DNA of 61,841 nucleotides from contig JAQXIW010000006.1 in assembly GCA_029007985.1 (NCBI GenBank), forward strand, positions 1 through 61,841. Direction: 5' to 3'. The notes under the pieces were generated by a model. That model had not been told where the DNA came from. It made no database searches and worked only from the letters and a program-made list of their open reading frames with translations. A program made the position numbers and the translations under genes. The stretch is from Oscillospiraceae bacterium. Lineage in GTDB: Bacteria > Bacillota > Clostridia > Oscillospirales > Ruminococcaceae. Positions 16,494 to 25,391 of this stretch are shown here, one piece after another; position 1 is the first letter of the stretch, and each line of letters starts with the position of its first letter.

Positions 16494-16610
16494 TAATTAT
16501 TAAAATTTTTGTGATTTCCCGTCTTTTTGTGATAACTAAAAGACACTCTTTTTCATCCGTCTCAATACATAAATTGTCGGAAATACATCGAAGTGTCTTT
16601 ATATTAGCTT

Positions 16611-18086
16611 TTATTTGGCGAGCTTCAAAAATCTCCACTTGCCCTGCTGGTAGCGGTAGAAAATCATGCTTGTTTTGAGCAGCTGGTCAACAACGATGGC
16701 AAACCATGCGCCGATAAGACCCCAGTTGAATACGATTACAAACAGATAACCTATGGCGCTTCTGACGATTAGAGTAGATACAAAAATTACCGTAGCGGTG
16801 AACTTTGTATCGCCTGCGCCTCTCAATGCGCCGGCCGTCACAAACTGAGACGACTGGAACGGCTGTACAAAGGCAACGGTCAAAAGCAATCTGCCGCCGA
16901 TTTCAATGATTTCAGGCGTCGAGTTGTATATTCCGACGATTTTGCCGCCAAACAGCGCAAGGCCCACACCGATTACGCAAGAGAGTGCAAAGGACATGCC
17001 CCTTGTCATTCTCGTGTAGTTGTCCGCCATATCGAGTCTTCTCTTGCCCAAAGACTGCCCCATCAATGTGGTGGCGGAATTTGCAAACGCCATACCCGTC
17101 ATAAATGTCATTGACTGAATGTTCATACAAATCTGGTGTGTTGCGTATGCCACATCGCCCAAAGAAGCGACTATTCTCGAGTAGATGATGATACCTATTC
17201 TGAGACAAATCTGTTCAAGCATAGCCGGCAATCCGATGCCTATGACATTTGACATAATTGTCTTTGAAAATTCAAATTTTTCTTTGAAGTCCAAGTATAC
17301 GTATCTGCCCTTTTTGAGCATAATGGTGAACGCAATAACAAAAGCGACAAGCTGACCTATAACGGTAGCAAGCGACGCGCCCGCCACGCCCATAAACGGC
17401 ATACCGAACTTGCCGTAAATAAGACAGTAGTTAAAAAAGACATTTACCACATTGGCGACGGTGTTGTAAAACAGCGGCATTTTTGAATCGCCGATGGCGC
17501 GCAATGTCGATGTTACGGCGTTTGTCAGCATAAGAGGAATAAATCCGTACATCTGGATTTTGAAATATACTACGGCGTAGTCAACGGTTTCCCGTGAAAT
17601 GCCGTTGCCGGCAATAAGGCCTATAAGCTGTCTTGAAAAAATAACGCCGAGCGTCATCATGACAAAGGACAGCATAAAGTTGAAAAGCAGCGACTGTCTG
17701 AAAGTCTGGTTTGCCTTTTCCTGATTACCCATACCTCTGAAACGGGCTATTACAGCCGTAGTACCGGTGTTGATAGCCATAAGAGCCGTCATGAGTATCA
17801 TTTTTGGGTTCATACAAAGACCTACGGCAGAAAGGGCCTGAACTCCGAGCTGACCCGGCAATCTGCCGACCATTATTTGGTCGACCATCGATGTGAGCGA
17901 CGTCAATACAAGCTCGACAAGCGAAGGCATTGCAATTGTGAGAACATCGGCTCTCATCATTTCTTTGTGAACGCCTTCCGGCAGAGGGTATTTTTTGTAC
18001 TTGCCCTCTTTTTCGGCGTCTATTTCGCCGAATTCAAGTGTGTCAAGAGTAGTCTTGACAACTTTTTGAGTTTTCACGTTTGCCAT
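16611..18086 (-). CDS. MATE-family efflux transporter
   Basis: 491 residues with about twelve membrane helices in two related halves, starting the first with MPSLVELVLTSLTSMVDQIMVGRLP, and with ALRGAGDTKF in the second half, both typical of NorM/DinF-type MATE proteins. These export cationic drugs or metabolites with Na+ or H+. A hydrophilic N-terminal extension of about 50 residues precedes the first helix. It is the gene just upstream of the structured leader but has its own 5' region, including a long-loop inverted repeat (18136-18145 with 18192-18201) followed by TTTTTCTTTG that may be a terminator or attenuator. The substrate is unknown. Confidence 0.9.
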   Translation of the reverse strand: MANVKTQKVVKTTLDTLEFGEIDAEKEGKYKKYPLPEGVHKEMMRADVLTIAMPSLVELVLTSLTSMVDQIMVGRLPGQLGVQALSAVGLCMNPKMILMTALMAINTGTTAVIARFRGMGNQEKANQTFRQSLLFNFMLSFVMMTLGVIFSRQLIGLIAGNGISRETVDYAVVYFKIQMYGFIPLMLTNAVTSTLRAIGDSKMPLFYNTVANVVNVFFNYCLIYGKFGMPFMGVAGASLATVIGQLVAFVIAFTIMLKKGRYVYLDFKEKFEFSKTIMSNVIGIGLPAMLEQICLRIGIIIYSRIVASLGDVAYATHQICMNIQSMTFMTGMAFANSATTLMGQSLGKRRLDMADNYTRMTRGMSFALSCVIGVGLALFGGKIVGIYNSTPEIIEIGGRLLLTVAFVQPFQSSQFVTAGALRGAGDTKFTATVIFVSTLIVRSAIGYLFVIVFNWGLIGAWFAIVVDQLLKTSMIFYRYQQGKWRFLKLAK

Positions 18087-18245
18087 TTTTCTCTCCTTTA
18101 TATACTATATAAGTATACATTGAAACAAAGAAAAATTCAAGTCTGCCGCTCAAACAATTCTTTGTAATAATTGTCATAATAATTTTTGACACAGACTTGA
18201 AAATTCGTTGTATTATTCTGTAATAACCAATTTCAGAAAAAAATA

Positions 18246-19292
18246 TCACAAATAATCTTCATCGGAAGATGAAAACCCGATGTGCTTCAGTTTTAACAGA
18301 AAAGCCGACACTTCGGTACATTTTTTCTCGGCGGAAATACCTATCAGGTAATCAATATTCTCATTTGTAATGTATTCATTGCCGTAATCGATTATAAAAT
18401 CAATGTCGTTGTCCGCAACGGCATTTTTTATTGTGGTTTCGGGGCTTATACCCGTCTGTCTGTATATTTCCTCCGCAGCTTTTTTATCGCCCGTTACATT
18501 TTTCACATGGACTTTTCTCAGCGACGGGCACATATAGAACACATCGTTACCCATTTTTTTAACGCTGTCGGAAATGACTAATGTTTCAAGCGAAGGGCAG
18601 TTCCAAAAAGCCCTGTCTCCTATTTCCGTAACGCTTTGACAAATGTAGGCGGATTTCAAATTTGAACAGCCACCGAAAGCGTCTCTGCCCACCGTAACAA
18701 TATTACTGTGAAGCACAACCCTTGACAGTTTTTTACACTCATAGAATGCGCCCTGTCCGATATGGTTTACGCTTTTCGGTATCACCGTATTGTAACAGCC
18801 GGCAAGCAAAGTATTGCTGTGTTTTCTGATTACTGCATTGCAGTTATCTCTGGAATCGTACAAATCGTTATCCGGGCTGACCTTTATTGATGACAGCTCT
18901 CTGCAATCGCGGAAGATTTTTTCGCCGAACAAAACGCATGCGGCCGGAATGATTATCTCTTTAAGAGAAACGCAGGAACAAAACGCCTCTTCGCCGATTG
19001 TAGTCAGTTTTTCCGGAATTGTGATTTTCTCCAAACCCGAACAACCTATAAACGCCCTGTTACCTATCGTCACGGTGTTCGGCGGTAAAATAAGCTCTTT
19101 CAGCGAATCGCAATCTTCAAAGGCGTATGAGTCGATTATTCTCAAACTGCTCGGCAGCTTTATACTCTTAATCGGCGGGCAGTCCCATGTGATTTCATCC
19201 AGCATCACTACGCCCTCGGGTACGGTGATTGCCGTTTCGCCGCCGGAAACTCTCTCCAGCACATCGTTTATTATTTCAAAGTATGTCCTCAC
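18246..19292 (-). CDS. BspA-type leucine-rich-repeat protein
   Basis: A protein of about 348 residues built from LRR_5 repeats of about 23 residues, with recurring AF-x-x-C-x-x-L-x-x-I-x-I-P units (for example RAFIGCSGLEKITIPEKL, EAFCSCVSLKEIIIPAAC and RAFWNCPSLETLVISDSV). I place the start at the GTG at 19292, which follows an AAGGCGGTGA site; a start 15 codons upstream is possible but has no such site. There is no signal peptide or membrane anchor, so it is probably cytoplasmic, unlike many surface BspA proteins. A short helical tail of about 75 residues follows the repeats. The function is unknown. Confidence 0.78.
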   Translation of the reverse strand: MRTYFEIINDVLERVSGGETAITVPEGVVMLDEITWDCPPIKSIKLPSSLRIIDSYAFEDCDSLKELILPPNTVTIGNRAFIGCSGLEKITIPEKLTTIGEEAFCSCVSLKEIIIPAACVLFGEKIFRDCRELSSIKVSPDNDLYDSRDNCNAVIRKHSNTLLAGCYNTVIPKSVNHIGQGAFYECKKLSRVVLHSNIVTVGRDAFGGCSNLKSAYICQSVTEIGDRAFWNCPSLETLVISDSVKKMGNDVFYMCPSLRKVHVKNVTGDKKAAEEIYRQTGISPETTIKNAVADNDIDFIIDYGNEYITNENIDYLIGISAEKKCTEVSAFLLKLKHIGFSSSDEDYL

Positions 19293-19416
19293 AAAATCAC
19301 CGCCTTTCAAAAATATATGCTTATTATAGCAATTCACGGTTTGCTTTTCAATTTTTATTGCAAATATTTTTTTATTCTTGTAGAATATAAGTATAAATTT
19401 TTACGAGGTGACCGAA

Positions 19417-20412
19417 ATGTTAAGAGCAGGTTTGTTTTCTAACTTTACTGTGGCTGAATTTGAAGAATTTGCCGATAAATACGATGATGTCGAGCTCGTC
19501 GAAACACATCTTTCCGCATCCAAAGAGGATGCATACAAGTTAAAAGATTTCGATTTAGACGCCCTTGTTTTCAACACAAGGACAAGAGAAGATGAGGATT
19601 ATTACAAAATACTCTCTGACGCCGGGATAAAATATCTCTGCTGCTGCTCGGCCGGGTTTGACCACATGAATCTTGCCCGGATGAAAAAATACGGAATGTT
19701 GGGTGCAAACGTACCGCAGTATTCGCCGAACGCCATTGCGGAACATACCGTCATGCTTGTCCTGTCTTTGCTCAGACATCTGCGCGAACAGGTATTGAGA
19801 ATAGAAAATCATAACTACGGAATCGGCGGTCTGCTGGGCAGAGAGCTGAGAAATATGACTGTCGGTATTATCGGAGCCGGCAGAATAGGGGCTACGACAA
19901 TACAATGTCTTTTCGGTTTTAACCCTAAAAAAATTTACGCCTATGATTTATACGAAAATCCGTCGTTGAAAGACAAGGTCGAATATGTCTCTCTTGATGA
20001 GTTGTACGCAAAATGCGATATTATAATCTTGCATTGTGCTTTGACTGACGATAATGTACATTTTATCGACAAAAATGCGATAGATAAAATGAAAGACGGC
20101 GCATTGATTGTAAATTCCCGGCGCGGCCCTCTTATCGACAACGAGGCCCTTTTGTACGGCATAGAAAGCGGAAAACTCGGCGGGTGCGCCTTGGACGTAA
20201 TTGACGGGGAGGAAGTATTGGACAAATCAAAGGGCAGCGACACGCACCCTATCCGGCGGCTTGAAAAGCTCATGCAAAGCCCAAATGTGATATTCACTCA
20301 CCATTCGGCATTCTTTACCGACGAGGCGTTCAGAAATATGCATGAAACCTGTATTGACAATCTGCACGAATATGCCCGGACAGGCAAATGCTCAAAAGAG
20401 CTTGTAAAATAA
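19417..20412 (+). CDS. D-2-hydroxyacid dehydrogenase, D-lactate dehydrogenase type
   Basis: 331 residues of the D-isomer-specific dehydrogenase family: a dinucleotide-binding motif GIIGAGRIG, the substrate Arg region NSRRGPLIDNEAL, and the catalytic His motif HHSAFFTDEAFRNM, which follows the H-x-A-F-Y-T-D-E-A pattern of D-lactate dehydrogenases. It would reduce pyruvate or another 2-oxo acid to the D-hydroxy acid with NADH, as a fermentative sink. The ATG at 19417 fits ACGAGGTGA better than the GTG at 19408. The gene is monocistronic with a strong terminator. VanH-type or related 2-oxo acid reductases remain possible. Confidence 0.82.
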   Translation: MLRAGLFSNFTVAEFEEFADKYDDVELVETHLSASKEDAYKLKDFDLDALVFNTRTREDEDYYKILSDAGIKYLCCCSAGFDHMNLARMKKYGMLGANVPQYSPNAIAEHTVMLVLSLLRHLREQVLRIENHNYGIGGLLGRELRNMTVGIIGAGRIGATTIQCLFGFNPKKIYAYDLYENPSLKDKVEYVSLDELYAKCDIIILHCALTDDNVHFIDKNAIDKMKDGALIVNSRRGPLIDNEALLYGIESGKLGGCALDVIDGEEVLDKSKGSDTHPIRRLEKLMQSPNVIFTHHSAFFTDEAFRNMHETCIDNLHEYARTGKCSKELVK

Positions 20413-20486
20413 GCAGAATTGCTGTTTTAGGTTGCAAGACATTTTTTAAGGTTCGGTTTTTCTGTTAAAAAAACACTACATATAAA

Positions 20487-20510
20487 AATGAGAGGTTTGC
20501 GCCTCTCATT
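20487..20510. terminator. Bidirectional terminator
   Basis: AATGAGAGG (20487-20495) pairs with CCTCTCATT (20502-20510), flanked by an A-run and a T-run, between convergent genes. Confidence 0.85.
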
Positions 20511-20516
20511 TTTTTA

Positions 20517-22241
20517 TTATTTTGTGATTTCCGCAAGCAGAGCCGCAGCGGCCTTTTGCGGACCGTCATGCTCCATTCCCTTTACGCCGAGACAGGTGTG
20601 AATCTGACCGATTTTAACGCCTTGCGCCGACATCTTTTCAAAGTATTCGTCAATCAGCGGATCAGCCTGCTCTCTTCTCTGTACAGGCCCGAAAGGATTG
20701 GCAAAATACGAGCCGACCAAGCCGGTTTCGGTCGTCGTGCCTTTTGCCATTCGGTATCCCCGCTTGAAAATCGGCAATGCCTCCCGAACGGTATCAAAAA
20801 ATTCCAAAGAGCCGTCTTTACCCTCTTCATAGTTATTGGCATAAAGGAAATAGTCAATGTGGTGATGAGCTACTACCTCGGTATAATCCGTCACAGGCGT
20901 AACTATTCTCGCGTTGACCTTATCCGGATTCATAAATACCGAGCGGTCTATTTCCTTGTAGCCGTATCCTGTGCCCAGGTCGTCAAGTCTTACAAAAGCG
21001 CCTATCTCAGTACCGGATGACTTGACCTTTCCGTCCTCAATAAACAGATAACCCATGTCGTCATACACCGTTTTCAAATCAATAATGTCGTCGGTACCCA
21101 GGGACTTAATCTGCTCTACCGTTTCGGATTTTCCGGCGCCCGAGTCGCCCATAACGATGATATTTTTTACATCGCCGCTTCTCAATGTGATTCTGACCAT
21201 TGCGCCGTGTACAGGGACTTGACCCTCGTTGATTTTTCTGACATTGTGAAGAGTCAAAATCATCTTTTTCATATAGCCGAAGTAGTCAAACTCGTTTGAG
21301 GCGGAAACAAGACCGACCATCATATCATTTTTCTTATCGTGATAGAAAAACCGATTTTCACAGCCGTCTTCATATCCGTAGACATAGATTAAATCCGGCT
21401 TTTTGCCCCTGTAATCGTCTTCCGATGCCATTTCAAACAAATTTGACAATGTAATGCCTTGGGACATATATTTCATATTAAAGTACACAAAAGCAAGCGA
21501 GTCGCCCACTTTTGCCGGGTAGCACAGCCATGATTCCCTGTCAAATTTGTAATCTTCCAGTGGGTTGTAGTCAATTTCGTCAAAGAAACCGTTTCTTGTG
21601 TTTTTCTTTGTATATGTTATAAACGGCGGGCAAATTACCGTCTGTGTAATAACCGGCACATCGTCAAGGTTTGAATACTCTTTCGGCAATGCGATTATCT
21701 GTCGGCTTGCGATTATACCGGCGTTTACGCCGGCTGTAATCTGACGGTAAACCTTGTTTTCCTTTCTCATACCGGCTTCCTGTATACGACGGTATGTGGA
21801 CAGCACAAGGTTTTCAAACTTAACGATTGCGTCCGTAAATTGAACGTTTTGAATACCTCTCTCATCCTTGTCGTCATAAACTATCGCGTATCTCTCGTAT
21901 CTTCTCCAAAAGAGATAAAATTCCTCAATAATATTCAGGAATGTTCTTCTGCTTTTAAGATAAGGGCGAAGATTAGGATAATTTGAAGTCACTTCGTCGG
22001 CGTCCATTACGAGCAACAGCTTTGCAATGGTTTTCAAATCCGACACAATCTGCCGCTCGTTGTGCGTGGACGCTTTTAAGTATCTGTATGTAATATCATC
22101 AAGTTTCTTTTTATACTGTACAAATGCAGCTATTACCTGATTAAACCCCCTTGAATTTATCAATTCGATGGAAGTCTGACAGTATTCTTCCGAAAAATTT
22201 ACAATTGCATTTCTTGATATAAGCTTAAACTTGTAACCCAT
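20517..22241 (-). CDS. HprK/PEPCK-type P-loop protein, substrate unknown
   Basis: 574 residues. The N-terminal 330 residues are helical and not recognised. The C-terminal part has a P-loop GDSGAGKSETVEQI near residue 365, closer to HPr kinase (GxSGxGKSE) than to standard kinases, then VYDDMGYLF, RLDDLGTGYG and RGYRMAKGTTTETG followed by SYFANPFGP, which recall phosphoenolpyruvate carboxykinase. PEPCK and HPr kinase share this fold. Databases may label such proteins PEP carboxykinase, but I cannot confirm the full set of oxaloacetate and metal ligands. It starts 28 nt after the aminotransferase gene, so the two are likely co-transcribed. It could be a carboxykinase variant or a protein/small-molecule kinase. 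Confidence 0.6.
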   Translation of the reverse strand: MGYKFKLISRNAIVNFSEEYCQTSIELINSRGFNQVIAAFVQYKKKLDDITYRYLKASTHNERQIVSDLKTIAKLLLVMDADEVTSNYPNLRPYLKSRRTFLNIIEEFYLFWRRYERYAIVYDDKDERGIQNVQFTDAIVKFENLVLSTYRRIQEAGMRKENKVYRQITAGVNAGIIASRQIIALPKEYSNLDDVPVITQTVICPPFITYTKKNTRNGFFDEIDYNPLEDYKFDRESWLCYPAKVGDSLAFVYFNMKYMSQGITLSNLFEMASEDDYRGKKPDLIYVYGYEDGCENRFFYHDKKNDMMVGLVSASNEFDYFGYMKKMILTLHNVRKINEGQVPVHGAMVRITLRSGDVKNIIVMGDSGAGKSETVEQIKSLGTDDIIDLKTVYDDMGYLFIEDGKVKSSGTEIGAFVRLDDLGTGYGYKEIDRSVFMNPDKVNARIVTPVTDYTEVVAHHHIDYFLYANNYEEGKDGSLEFFDTVREALPIFKRGYRMAKGTTTETGLVGSYFANPFGPVQRREQADPLIDEYFEKMSAQGVKIGQIHTCLGVKGMEHDGPQKAAAALLAEITK

Positions 22242-22269
22242 TATTTATATAAACCCCTTTATTGACAAA

Positions 22270-23517
22270 TTATGCCTTTTGCATAGTTTCATCAAGTATT
22301 TTTTTCATTTTTGCGGCAAGACCCATTGTGTGCCTTATCGGCAAAGAGCAGACCGCCATTCTTATGCCCTTGTCACAGCGGACACCGAATATGTTGGCGT
22401 CGAAAAGAGCTTGCTGATATTTTTCGCAGGTTTCATTGTCCGGCAGCCTTACCGTGACAAAAAATCCCTCTTTGTAAGGATAGTAAGGCAAACCGCATTC
22501 GTCCGCCTCTTTTTTGAAGATGTCGCTTCTATGTTTTACCAAATCGACATAGTACTGTTTTTCGGCCATAAATTCATCGTGTTTTTCCGTAGTGACCTTT
22601 ACAAAGTTTTCCATTGCTGCATTAGGAATACAGGACCACACGCTGCGAGCCGTTTTTTCACACAGTGACAGGAATTCTTTTACGGATTCTTCTTCCCGAG
22701 CCATTGCGACGGCGGCGCCGCATCTCAAGCCGTAGGATGTCAATGTCTTTGAAGTGGAAAAACATACCACAATAAGAGCGTTTTTGCCGATCTTGTTGAA
22801 ATTGTCCATATATTTTCTTGAATTTTCAAGGTCGTATGAAAAGTCAATGTACGCGATATCGTCGACGAGTACAAACGGGCCTTTTTCGGAAAGCTCGTTT
22901 ACGACGTCAATAACCTGTGACCATTCGTCATTTGTCATGGAATATCCCGTCGGGTTGTGGCATGGGTCGTTGATGAGAGCCAGCACTTTACCCTGTTTTT
23001 CCATTACCTTTTCGCAGGTCTCTTTGAAGGACTTTATGTTAAAGCTGTCGCCGTCAAACATCCGGTATTCTGTCGTTTTGAAGTTGTTTGTCTGTGACAT
23101 CGTCCAATAGGAGCCCCAGGCAATATTTGGCAAAACAATAGTGTCGCCGTTGTCGAGAACTGATGAAAAAGTCGCGCTAATCGCCCCCGTACCGCCCGGT
23201 GTGGCGCAGACGCCGTGGCAAAGATTTACATTGCTGCCCTGTGTGACCCATTTGTAAGCCTGCCGTCTGAAATCCGGGTTACCGGCAAAGCTTTTGGCGT
23301 AAGCCGCCTTTTCTTTCGCGTCAATTGAATCGTAAGTACCGTACACCGTTTTCAGAGCGACGAGATTGTTGTCCTCATCGTAAAGAGTACCGATGGTGGC
23401 GTTAATTACATTTTCCTTGCCGTACTTCTCTATCGCCCTGTTGCAATTTGCCGCGGCATAGAAAACCGGGTCTATAAGCTCGGTAGCGTCAACATTTTTC
23501 TTAGTAAACTTTGCCAT
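22270..23517 (-). CDS. Fold-type I (class I/II) aminotransferase
   Basis: The protein has 415 residues. The PLP lysine is in CFSTSKTLTSYGLRCG; upstream are the conserved NDPCHNPTG and DDIAYIDFSYD motifs, and the Arg that binds the substrate carboxylate is in GIRMAVCSLP. It resembles aspartate/aromatic aminotransferases of subgroup I. A strong promoter precedes it and an HprK/PEPCK-type gene follows after 28 nt. The amino-group donor and acceptor cannot be told from the sequence; if the partner is a PEPCK variant, an oxaloacetate/aspartate role is plausible. Confidence 0.85.
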   Translation of the reverse strand: MAKFTKKNVDATELIDPVFYAAANCNRAIEKYGKENVINATIGTLYDEDNNLVALKTVYGTYDSIDAKEKAAYAKSFAGNPDFRRQAYKWVTQGSNVNLCHGVCATPGGTGAISATFSSVLDNGDTIVLPNIAWGSYWTMSQTNNFKTTEYRMFDGDSFNIKSFKETCEKVMEKQGKVLALINDPCHNPTGYSMTNDEWSQVIDVVNELSEKGPFVLVDDIAYIDFSYDLENSRKYMDNFNKIGKNALIVVCFSTSKTLTSYGLRCGAAVAMAREEESVKEFLSLCEKTARSVWSCIPNAAMENFVKVTTEKHDEFMAEKQYYVDLVKHRSDIFKKEADECGLPYYPYKEGFFVTVRLPDNETCEKYQQALFDANIFGVRCDKGIRMAVCSLPIRHTMGLAAKMKKILDETMQKA

Positions 23518-23556
23518 AATTTCACCTCATATCATAGATTGTAAATAACGGGAATT

Positions 23557-23585
23557 ATATTATTCTAAAAAAATGTATTTGTCAA
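23557..23585 (-). promoter_or_regulatory. Promoter of the aminotransferase gene
   Basis: TTGACA (23585-23580), 17-bp spacer and TAATAT (23562-23557) on the minus strand. The rest of the 23586-23847 gap is AT-rich, and I see no gene or clear structure in it. Confidence 0.8.
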
Positions 23586-23847
23586 ACGCACACAAAATAA
23601 TACGGTTTATATAATAATCTAAATAAATTGAAAATCCGTTTTTTATTTAACTTATACAATTATTTCTTGGGTTTATAAGGCTGAGCAAATAAATAATATT
23701 TATTTATTCGTATTTTTACTTTAATTATTAAATTACATACTGTCTAAATCGGCGACTATTCCTAAATAAATAAAGAAAAATCCAATATAATGATTTTTTA
23801 TTATCAACTGTCTCTCTTTCGGCACAATAAAATAAGAAAAATGCAAA

Positions 23848-23876
23848 TTGACCTTGTACGGTGAACATATTATAAT
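23848..23876 (+). promoter_or_regulatory. Promoter of a small gene
   Basis: TTGACC (23848-23853), 17-bp spacer and TATAAT (23871-23876), directly ahead of the 70-residue gene. Confidence 0.8.
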
Positions 23877-23896
23877 ACTAAACAGAGGTGAAAAAC

Positions 23897-24109
23897 ATGG
23901 ACAAAGAAGAAATAATAGCCGGTCTTGAAAATATGTCAGCGATTTTATACAGAATCTGCCGAGAAAACGAAATGAGTATCAGAAAAATAGAGTATGCATT
24001 CATCGACGAAAAAACGAAAATAAAGTCTTGCTCTATTTTGCGCAGGTCAAATGAGGATTTATCCGAAATAATATCCGCTGTTGAGGACGAAATAAGCTCA
24101 TTAAAATAA
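23897..24109 (+). CDS. Small hypothetical protein
   Basis: 70 residues, mostly helical and charged, with the sequence KIEYAFIDEKTKIKSC in the middle. I do not recognise it. The ATG at 23897 follows AGAGGTGA at a good distance, a near-consensus promoter lies upstream and a terminator overlaps its stop, so it is very likely a real, independently expressed gene. No signal peptide, metal motif or DNA-binding motif is evident. Confidence 0.65.
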   Translation: MDKEEIIAGLENMSAILYRICRENEMSIRKIEYAFIDEKTKIKSCSILRRSNEDLSEIISAVEDEISSLK

Positions 24110-24130
24110 TCCGCCGACGGCGGATTATTT
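24104..24130. terminator. Bidirectional terminator
   Basis: A 12-bp stem, AAATAATCCGCC (24104-24115) with GGCGGATTATTT (24119-24130), overlaps the stop region of both convergent small genes. Confidence 0.85.
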
Positions 24131-24459
24131 TATCCTTTAATAATAGTGTCAATTGTCATTATTGCGACTTCCAGCGCGTTGTTCAGCCGTTTTTCCGATT
24201 CCTTGTCTGCTTTTTCAAAATAATACCGGCTGATTCCGTTGTGTTTGTCATTTGCGATTTTCCAATCCGAAACAATCAGCTTTCTTACCTCGCCCATATC
24301 CTTATAACCGTATGCAATGCAGACGCCGATATTATGATACATTTTTTCTATATATTGCATACATCTCGGTTTTCTGCCGGTCACGTTTTCATTGACAAGA
24401 TTTATGACAGTTTCTAAATTACAGTGCAATGTTTTGAAATCTTCTTTTGAATATCTCAT
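24130..24459 (-). CDS. Small hypothetical helical protein
   Basis: 109 residues predicted to be nearly all helix, with a pattern suggesting a helical bundle: NLETVINLVNENV, QYIEKMYHNIGVCIAYGYKD and NNALEVAIMTIDTIIKG. There is no signal peptide or membrane segment. It is not recognised, and nothing in the neighbourhood defines its job. It ends on the terminator shared with the facing small gene. Confidence 0.55.
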   Translation of the reverse strand: MRYSKEDFKTLHCNLETVINLVNENVTGRKPRCMQYIEKMYHNIGVCIAYGYKDMGEVRKLIVSDWKIANDKHNGISRYYFEKADKESEKRLNNALEVAIMTIDTIIKG

Positions 24460-24535
24460 AATAACTACCCTTTCGTTTCAATGTATGCTATTATATCACA
24501 AATAATTAAAAAAGTAATTTAATTACTTGATTTTA

Positions 24536-24564
24536 TTGACTTTTTTTGCAATATTTTGTATATT
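24536..24564 (+). promoter_or_regulatory. Promoter of the membrane-pair operon
   Basis: TTGACT (24536-24541), 17-bp spacer and TATATT (24559-24564). About 90 nt of leader follow before the start at 24662. Confidence 0.8.
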
Positions 24565-24661
24565 ATATAAGTTATTATTTTTTATAGGAATTATATATAA
24601 ATAATAATTCATGAATGCGCCGTACAATACGGCTAAATATTATAAAAAGGAGAGAGAAAAT

Positions 24662-25378
24662 ATGCATTCATATCTTGAACTTGCCAACAGCGGTTTACTC
24701 TACGGTCTTGTAATCGCCGGCTTGGCATTCGTTGCGGCTCTTTGTTTGGTTTTCTACAAGAAAACATACAACAGAGCAATCGAACTCGGTATCTCAAAAG
24801 ATACACTTTCACAGATTAAGAAGAACACAATCACTTTGACAATCATTCCTTCTTTGTCTATTGTCATTGGTCTCTTCACGCTTTCAACCGTTATCGGTAC
24901 GCCTTGGGCTTGGTTCCGTCTGTCTGTTGTCGGCGCCGTTACTTATGAGCTCATCGCCGCTCAGATGACAACAGCAGCTCTCGGCTTTGCGGAAATGACA
25001 GAAGCCATGGGCTCGGATGGTACTACATTCTGTGCCGTTATGTTTGTTATGTCAATGGGTATCATTGCCGGTAATGTTGTAAACCTTTTCCTCGGCAAAT
25101 CACTCACAACTTCTATGGCAAAAGCCGGTAGCAAAAAAGGCGGTTTTGGCCCGATTATGAACGGATGTTTCATGATGGCTCTCATGGGCGTTATGCTTCC
25201 TTTCCAGGCTGTAAAGGGTATTCCTACCGTTATGGTTATGGCAACATCGCTCGTTGTTTCTTTGCTTATCGGCGTTATCGTCAAAAAGACCGGTGCAAAA
25301 TGGCTTGCCAACTTCACAATGGCATTTGCGCTTATTGTGGGCATGGCTTCAGCTCTGCTTTGGACACAAGTATTTTAA
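24662..25378 (+). CDS. DUF5058-type integral membrane protein, putative transporter subunit
   Basis: 238 residues with about seven membrane helices, resembling DUF5058: SGLLYGLVIAGLAFVAALCL at the start, then PWAWFRLSVVGAVTYELIAA and a Met/Gly-rich helix MALMGVMLPFQAVKG. The ATG at 24662 follows AAAAGGAGAGAGAAAAT; an upstream in-frame ATG at 24611 lacks such a site. The family has no defined substrate that I know of. The gene is 13 nt upstream of a second membrane protein gene with which it probably forms a carrier. Confidence 0.75.
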   Translation: MHSYLELANSGLLYGLVIAGLAFVAALCLVFYKKTYNRAIELGISKDTLSQIKKNTITLTIIPSLSIVIGLFTLSTVIGTPWAWFRLSVVGAVTYELIAAQMTTAALGFAEMTEAMGSDGTTFCAVMFVMSMGIIAGNVVNLFLGKSLTTSMAKAGSKKGGFGPIMNGCFMMALMGVMLPFQAVKGIPTVMVMATSLVVSLLIGVIVKKTGAKWLANFTMAFALIVGMASALLWTQVF

Positions 25379-25391
25379 GGAGGTATAGAAA

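Noticed and set aside
18246..19292. LRR protein as a surface adhesin of the BspA type
   Set aside because: No signal peptide, sortase motif or membrane anchor is present, so a surface role is not supported.
24611..24661. Earlier ATG for the DUF5058-type gene
   Set aside because: No ribosome site precedes it, while AGGAGAGAGAAAAT is ideally placed for 24662, where the hydrophobic protein begins.
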